Origin: a bacterium
GTDB lineage: Bacteria > Latescibacterota > Latescibacteria > Latescibacterales > Latescibacteraceae
Assembly (NCBI GenBank): GCA_021372535.1
Contig: JAJFUH010000160.1
Span: 1-25,183 of the forward strand
Length of the DNA: 25,183 bases
Direction of reading: 5' to 3'
The notes under the pieces: model-generated
What the model was told of the DNA's origin: nothing
Seen by the model: the letters and a program-made list of their open reading frames with translations, nothing else
Database searches by the model: none
Translations under genes and position numbers: made by a program
In this document: piece after piece, positions 21,109-25,183 of the stretch
Layout of the letters: every line of letters begins with the position of its first letter
Position numbering within the stretch: the stretch's first letter is position 1

Positions 21109-22455
21109 ATGAAGACATCACCATATAAAAATGAGCGTATGGGACGTCTGATAGAAGATGTTCGAAAATGCTATGGAATCGGTGTCAATGAACTGACGGA
21201 GAAGTTCAGGCAAGAATTAGGATATTTCAAAGGTTTAAGCAGGCAAACTTTTTCACGATATATTGCTGATGGAGTGGTACAATATAATTATGATAAAATC
21301 GCTGAGTTTTTTGGTGTTAAAAAAACCGATCTTACTCTGAAAGAACTTATCGACGATGATTACGATTATGAAGCTGTTTTGTACAAAGTACTTACATATC
21401 GTAAATCAATCGATGGTGAGCTTTTTATACAAGAACCAGAAATAATGTTACAGACGAAAAACCGACAATCTGTTGTCCCATTGAGTACCATTATTCGATA
21501 TGAAAATGAATTATATTATTACGGAAAAAAAGTTGCTCCATCTATCAGGTTGATTGGTGCGGGCAGTGAATACTTCCCAGCGAAAACAATCCGAGTAATA
21601 CCTTGCCCTGAAAATAGTTATATATTACCTCGGAAAATCCAGGTGCATAGAGAGGAAATACTTGCAGATATCAAAAACCAGGCGGAAGAAAAAAAACAGA
21701 TATTCTTTGATGGACCCAATACAAGACTTATTGATTATAAAGTGGAAATACATGATGCGTCGGAGCAAAAGTATCTTGTCTTAAAACTTGGTCCAGTTGG
21801 TTGGTTTGATTTTTCTGTAAGCTCATATTATATATCTCATCTTTTAAGGGCAGGTAATATTCAAGGATTGAAGGAATTTATTGATGTTGACGAAGTTGCT
21901 GATTCAAAAGAACTCAGTCAAAATAAGCTTCCCAATATTCTTTGTGTTACTGTAACGATACTTACACATGATAGACATATTCTTTACTCAAAACGCAGTA
22001 AAATAGTTTCTGCTGATGGTGAAATGCTGTCAAGTTCAATCGCCGAAAACATGCATCAAAATAAAGATTATTCTTTAAGTAATAGACCTGATGACCTCCC
22101 GGCCCCTTTTCGAACAGCAATAAGGGGAATTAGCGAAGAATGCTCTCCCAAAATCGCGCAATATGTTGTCGAGAATTATCATAATTTATTGTTTTTGGGC
22201 ATGGATTTTGACTTATCCGTATTACACCCAGATATATTATTTTTATTGATGCTCCCTTTGAATCTGCAAGAATTCAAGACTACTTGCAGAGAGTTTCCCG
22301 GAAAAGATTTCATTGAAGGTAGAATTCGTTCAGTTGCTCTATCGGATAATCAAAAAATATATGATCTTTTATCAAAGGAAAACTGGGTACCCGGTGGAAA
22401 AGCCTCTTTTATCCGAGCAATAGAATTTCTTAATCCTTTACCGGTGAAAACGTAG
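21109..22455 (+). CDS. HTH-Nudix fusion protein
   Basis: The ATG at 21109 is preceded by AAAGGAG; an adjacent GTG at 21106 is equally possible and the upstream frame to 21022 is rejected. The 448-residue product has an XRE-like HTH at about 1-75 (LSRQTFSRYIADGVVQYNYDK, then IAEFFGV). A linker follows, then a C-terminal region resembling NUDT22-like Nudix proteins: FFDGPNTRLIDYKVEI (about 199-214), LVLKLGPVGWFDF, ILCVTVTILTHDRHILYSKRS, and a box AIRGISEECS (about 337-346). The box keeps the Arg and the Glu pair, but the first Glu of REUXEE is Gly. The gene is visibly AT-rich beside its neighbours, suggesting recent acquisition. It is divergent from the coupling-ATPase operon and may regulate it in response to a nucleotide ligand; that is inference. 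Confidence 0.6.
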   Translation: MKTSPYKNERMGRLIEDVRKCYGIGVNELTEKFRQELGYFKGLSRQTFSRYIADGVVQYNYDKIAEFFGVKKTDLTLKELIDDDYDYEAVLYKVLTYRKSIDGELFIQEPEIMLQTKNRQSVVPLSTIIRYENELYYYGKKVAPSIRLIGAGSEYFPAKTIRVIPCPENSYILPRKIQVHREEILADIKNQAEEKKQIFFDGPNTRLIDYKVEIHDASEQKYLVLKLGPVGWFDFSVSSYYISHLLRAGNIQGLKEFIDVDEVADSKELSQNKLPNILCVTVTILTHDRHILYSKRSKIVSADGEMLSSSIAENMHQNKDYSLSNRPDDLPAPFRTAIRGISEECSPKIAQYVVENYHNLLFLGMDFDLSVLHPDILFLLMLPLNLQEFKTTCREFPGKDFIEGRIRSVALSDNQKIYDLLSKENWVPGGKASFIRAIEFLNPLPVKT

Positions 22456-22561
22456 AAATTGATTAATCCTCTGGTCAGTAAAAGATGATATATACTGTGT
22501 CGTTGTGAACGTATTATTCGTTAGCTATTCTTGTTTCTGCAGAACTTTTTCAAGTCATCAT

Positions 22562-23269
22562 TTATAACGCATTCCTGAATTCAAAGCCTTTCCCCCAGTC
22601 TTTTTTCACCGAACCGATAATCATCACCCGGAACGCGAAATCTTCAACCGGCGGGCAAGAGAATTTCAGATACCCGCTGAATGCTTTCCAGTAATTATAG
22701 ACCGACATATCCTTTGACAGGCGCTTGTACCCGTCGTATTTCGTTTGCAGGTGAGCTTCCCAGTTGGGTTTTTCAGCTTCGATTTCCAGAAAATTCAACT
22801 GGTACCGGTGTTCTTCTTTTAAAACCAGTAAGGCGTCAGGTATGATATAGGGTTTTTCTTTCGGAAACTGCGGATAGAGCAGGGCGTAGTAATTCGGCAA
22901 TTTGAGAGCCTGTACCAGCACGTCGGTGTTATATATCTCAGCCCCGCTCCCTTTCGGCACGGCCGGCAGCAACTTGAGATCGTGGCCGAGCGCTTTCAAG
23001 AGTTGCAAGGTCTTGGTGGTGGATGTATAAATACCAAGAGTCTCGTTGGCAAGCCGGAGGTAATCCAATTCGTGAAGCGTGCGGAGCTTTCCTTTTGTAG
23101 CGACTTTCTCCACGCCGGGAAATCCGATGGCCTTGAGATGGTTCTGTGTCACATACTTCAGCAAGGCGACGTAGTAGAGTAGGAGGTACACGCTTTCATA
23201 GCTCCGTCCAAAGGCGACAGGCTGAATTTCGCGCTTGAACGCTTCAAGGTCGGGAAGATGGTTTTCCAT
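22562..23269 (-). CDS. Replication-relaxation-like protein
   Basis: GGGAGAG lies 7 bases before the ATG at 23269, giving 235 residues; the TTG two codons earlier is less well placed. The N-terminal part (about 22-100) looks like a winged HTH (YLLLYYVALLKYVTQNHLKA, then LRTLHELDYLRLAN). The C-terminal part holds PDALLVL (PD at 144-145) and FLEIEAEK (ExE at 162-164, Lys167), followed by LQTKYDGYKRL. This is the pattern of the Replic_Relax family (PF13814), found on plasmids and conjugative elements, and resembles a PD-(D/E)xK nuclease core. The gene lies next to the CTGGAA/TTCCAG repeat array, a plausible binding target. Catalysis is not established. Confidence 0.65.
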   Translation of the reverse strand: MENHLPDLEAFKREIQPVAFGRSYESVYLLLYYVALLKYVTQNHLKAIGFPGVEKVATKGKLRTLHELDYLRLANETLGIYTSTTKTLQLLKALGHDLKLLPAVPKGSGAEIYNTDVLVQALKLPNYYALLYPQFPKEKPYIIPDALLVLKEEHRYQLNFLEIEAEKPNWEAHLQTKYDGYKRLSKDMSVYNYWKAFSGYLKFSCPPVEDFAFRVMIIGSVKKDWGKGFEFRNAL

Positions 23270-23304
23270 GTTCAAACTCTCCCGGGAATGTGTAATTATT
23301 GCAA

Positions 23305-23725
23305 CTGGAAACTTTCTTCCAGGTGATTCTCATACATATCCGGAAAAACGGCTACACAACCCGGATTTAGCGCTGTTTCTTCCAGGTTGGCCCCTGTTAT
23401 TTGCTCATTACATGAGGAAAACTTCCAGATGTCATTTTTCATCTCATAGCAGCACAATGAGATACGCAGCCTGGAAGGTTTTTTCATCCAACCTGTAAGG
23501 TTTTTCTGAAAATCTGGAAACTTTCTTCCAGGTCATCGATTATATCAATGGACAATATTTACTTATAATATTGTTATTACTTGGTTTATAGTACTTCTCT
23601 TCCCAATTGATGATTTCTTCCAGCCTGTAAGGAATCAGGAATATGCGCTGTGTTTTACAGTCAAAAACTTCCAGATTACAAAATACAAGTGCTTGTCAGC
23701 CATAGCATTGGAAGTTTTCTTCCAG
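23305..23725. repeat. Array of CTGGAA-N6-TTCCAG palindromes and half sites
   Basis: Two full copies of CTGGAA-ACTTTC-TTCCAG lie at 23305-23322 and 23514-23531, and a near copy at 23709-23724. TTCCAG half sites occur at about 23380, 23424, 23618 and 23669, and a reverse CTGGAA at 23471. CCTGTAAGG accompanies two of them. The array lies between the Replication-relaxation-like gene and the replication origin. It is not CRISPR-like because spacing is irregular. It probably binds a dimeric protein and may be an oriT, partition or second origin site. Confidence 0.65.
23552..23574. repeat. AT-rich inverted repeat, possible unwinding region
   Basis: ACAATATT (23552-23559) and AATATTGT (23567-23574) form a perfect palindrome with a 7-base centre inside a very AT-rich stretch between palindromes of the array. 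It could be an easily melted origin segment or an operator. Confidence 0.4.
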
Positions 23726-23937
23726 GCTCATATATTAGGCTTGCATGCCTTCGTTGCCGAATACACAACCCCAAATATCGTCTATTAAAGTAAATGTTTT
23801 CGTGTAATGCAATAGAAAAATGCAAGGGCTGGCTCAGGGACGTATATATAAAATCTCACTACAATCAACCTGTCCTCTGTTGTTGTCATTTTTAAATGTT
23901 TTACGTATTTTCAGCTTCGTTTCAGCCAGTAAAATCA

Positions 23938-23951
23938 AGGCGCTGCCGCCT
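23938..23951. repeat. GC-rich hairpin next to the iterons
   Basis: AGGCG-CTGC-CGCCT forms a short perfect hairpin five bases before the first iteron. It may mark the edge of the origin. Confidence 0.35.
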
Positions 23952-23955
23952 GAAA

Positions 23956-24071
23956 TATAACCAAATGAGTGCCAACTATACCTTTTAGAATGTCAAATAT
24001 AACCAACTGAGTGTTAATTATAACCGATTGAGTGTCCCGCTATAACTCTTTGAGTGCCAACTATAACCCCC
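23956..24071. other. Iteron array, replication origin
   Basis: Five direct repeats start at 23956, 23977, 23998, 24019 and 24041, with unit lengths 21, 21, 21, 22 and 21, followed by a partial copy at 24062. The consensus is TATAACCnnnTGAGTGnCAA; the second copy is the most diverged. Units spaced by two helical turns directly before a Rep_3 initiator gene are typical plasmid iterons, bound by the initiator to open the origin and limit copy number. The partial copy abuts the rep promoter, so the initiator probably also represses itself. Confidence 0.9.
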
Positions 24072-24100
24072 TTGACAACTTCGTTATACTCCTGTACAAT
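24072..24100 (+). promoter_or_regulatory. Promoter of the replication initiator gene
   Basis: TTGACA (24072-24077) and TACAAT (24095-24100) are exactly 17 bases apart, a near-consensus promoter. The transcript would start near 24107, only about 18 bases before the ATG at 24125, with no clear Shine-Dalgarno. Confidence 0.75.
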
Positions 24101-24124
24101 GGAATCAAACTCATCTCACATTCT

Positions 24125-25183
24125 ATGCCTCAAAAACCTCAACCTCACGACGAAACCTGCGTCGTGGTCAAATCAAACTACCTCATCGAGGCCTCCTATC
24201 GCCTAAGCCTCCAGGAACAGCGTCTCATCCTCCTTATGGTCTCCCAGATCAAGCCGGAAGACCAGAGCTTCCACATCTACCGCATCGCGGTCAAAGACTT
24301 CAACCGCATTGTCGGCATCACCAGCGAGGGAAGCTACCAACGAACAAAAGAACTCACCAAGAAACTCCTCGAACGCTCCATGCAGATCATCAAGGACAAG
24401 TCCGTCCTCCAGATCACCTGGCTCTCCTCCGCCGAATACTTCGAGGGAAAGGGCTATGTCGAACTGAGCTTCGATCCCAAGCTCAAACCCTATCTCCTGC
24501 AGCTCAAGGAATTCTTCACCCGCTATCGCCTCCGGCATGTCATTCGCCTAAAAAGCTCGTACTCCATCAAGCTCTACGAACTTCTCAAGCAATACGAAAC
24601 CATCGGTAAGCGGTCATTCACCCTTGAGGAACTCCGAAAAAAACTTGGCTTGAAAGATGAAGAGTACCCACTCTACGCCAACTTCAAGCAGAAAATCCTG
24701 TCCAAAGTCCAGGAAGAACTGAATGCCACCACCGACCTGTCGATTCATTTCCACGAACGCAAAACCGGCCGCAAGGTCGTCGGGATAGTATTCAGAATCT
24801 ATCCGAACAGGCAACAACAACCGGATGAACTACCGGACTCCCTGACAACCAGAACCGACATCAGGCAGCGTCTCCGCGAATATTTCTGCCTGTCCGAATC
24901 CCAAGCCTCGGATATCATAGAACGCTACGATGAAGACCGCATCCTGGCCAACCTCGCCTATGTGGAAGTGAAGCAGAAACAGGGCGCGGTCAAGAACATC
25001 GGTGCGTACACTCTCAAGGCCATTGAAGAGGACTACCGGATACAAAAAAGCCGGTTTGACACCGACAAGGAGCGGGAACGCCGGAATAACGCTGCGCGTG
25101 AGGCTCAAAAACGGCTCTCTCAAGTGCGTGAGCGTGACTATGGTATGTTCAGGCGGAATATGCTGGATACCTTCAGGAAGGGC
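24125..25183 (+). CDS. Rep_3-family plasmid replication initiator, 3' truncated by window
   Basis: The frame is open from ATG at 24125 through the window end (353 codons, no stop). It begins MPQKPQPHDETCVVVKSNYL and continues with SYRLSLQEQRLILLMVSQI, VKDFNRIVGI and RYRLRHVIRLKSSYSIKLYE, then LLKQYETIGKRSFTLEELRK, the two-winged-helix pattern of RepB/Rep_3 (PF01051) initiators. After about residue 235 comes an extra region ending in a long basic helix (DKERERRNNAAREAQKRLSQ). Such proteins bind iterons as monomers to start replication and repress their gene as dimers. The iterons and promoter directly upstream support the call. Its codon use, rich in C-ending codons, contrasts with the AT-rich HTH-Nudix gene. 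Confidence 0.92.
   Translation, partial: MPQKPQPHDETCVVVKSNYLIEASYRLSLQEQRLILLMVSQIKPEDQSFHIYRIAVKDFNRIVGITSEGSYQRTKELTKKLLERSMQIIKDKSVLQITWLSSAEYFEGKGYVELSFDPKLKPYLLQLKEFFTRYRLRHVIRLKSSYSIKLYELLKQYETIGKRSFTLEELRKKLGLKDEEYPLYANFKQKILSKVQEELNATTDLSIHFHERKTGRKVVGIVFRIYPNRQQQPDELPDSLTTRTDIRQRLREYFCLSESQASDIIERYDEDRILANLAYVEVKQKQGAVKNIGAYTLKAIEEDYRIQKSRFDTDKERERRNNAAREAQKRLSQVRERDYGMFRRNMLDTFRKG

Larger units (their letters stand above)
13743..25183. mobile_element. Integrative plasmid-like element (partial)
   Basis: From the tRNA-Arg gene to the window end the genes are of mobile type: tyrosine integrase, excisionase-like protein, DnaG-like protein, AbiE toxin-antitoxin pair, coupling-type ATPase with a small membrane partner, Replication-relaxation-like protein, iterons and a Rep_3 initiator. 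No host metabolic gene is present. The right end lies outside the window. The left border is placed next to the tRNA, but no duplicated attachment core could be identified. No relaxase or type IV secretion channel genes are seen; they may follow beyond 25183. Confidence 0.75.

Noticed and set aside
23296-23487. 63-residue minus-strand frame in the palindrome array
   Set aside because: Its sequence is made of translated repeat copies (LEE-type words from TTCCAG sites) and it has no ribosome site.
23305-23725. Possible CRISPR array
   Set aside because: The repeats are short palindromes of unequal length at irregular spacing, and no cas gene is nearby.

Overview
The window joins two different kinds of DNA. 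Positions 1 to about 13.7 kb look like a chromosomal segment of a polysaccharide-degrading bacterium. From about 13.75 kb to the right edge lies part of an integrative, plasmid-like mobile element. No marker here fixes the lineage. The HrcA repressor, a tRNA-Arg gene with encoded CCA, canonical sigma-70-type promoters, strong Shine-Dalgarno sites and the low-complexity intergenic repeats are all bacterial. The carbohydrate genes (a PL10-type pectate lyase pair, a large GH35 enzyme and a fuculokinase-like FGGY kinase) would fit an uncultured plant- or algal-polymer degrader of the Latescibacterota/FCB sort, but that placement is a guess.

Chromosomal part. Leftward genes are hrcA (173-1210), a DUF1622 membrane protein (1528-1881) and an FGGY sugar kinase (2147-3676). 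Rightward genes are a DUF362/ferredoxin-type Fe-S protein (4375-5484), a 1030-residue GH35 glycosidase without signal peptide (5608-8700), an SMP-30-like lipoprotein (8943-9965) and an exported PL10-type pectate lyase (10022-11680). A paralogous exported pectate lyase (11902-13431) faces the last gene convergently. Together they suggest extracellular cleavage of pectin-like polymer followed by intracellular trimming and sugar phosphorylation. The gaps hold low-complexity repeats and a nested inverted-repeat element.

Mobile part. A tRNA-Arg(UCU) gene (13666-13742) is followed by a tyrosine recombinase, an excisionase-like HTH protein, a small basic protein and a DnaG-like protein with a degenerate Toprim site. 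Next come an AbiEi/AbiEii toxin-antitoxin pair and a leftward three-gene set: coiled-coil protein, small membrane protein, and coupling-type ATPase. Divergent from that set is an AT-rich HTH-Nudix fusion gene. Then come a Replication-relaxation-like protein, an array of CTGGAA/TTCCAG palindromes, five 21-22 bp iterons, a near-consensus promoter and the start of a Rep_3-type replication initiator that runs off the window. The element therefore carries both an integrase and a plasmid-style iteron origin.

The most interesting unexplained piece lies at 20749-20888. A plus-strand promoter (TTGACA-N17-TAAACT) is followed at once by a perfectly closed three-way junction and then an intrinsic terminator. 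This predicts a small RNA of about 105 nt. It is antisense to the leader of the leftward coupling-ATPase operon, whose own promoter I place at 20942-20970. That leader also contains short overlapping reading frames. The arrangement recalls antisense control of plasmid transfer or replication genes, but I do not recognise the RNA.
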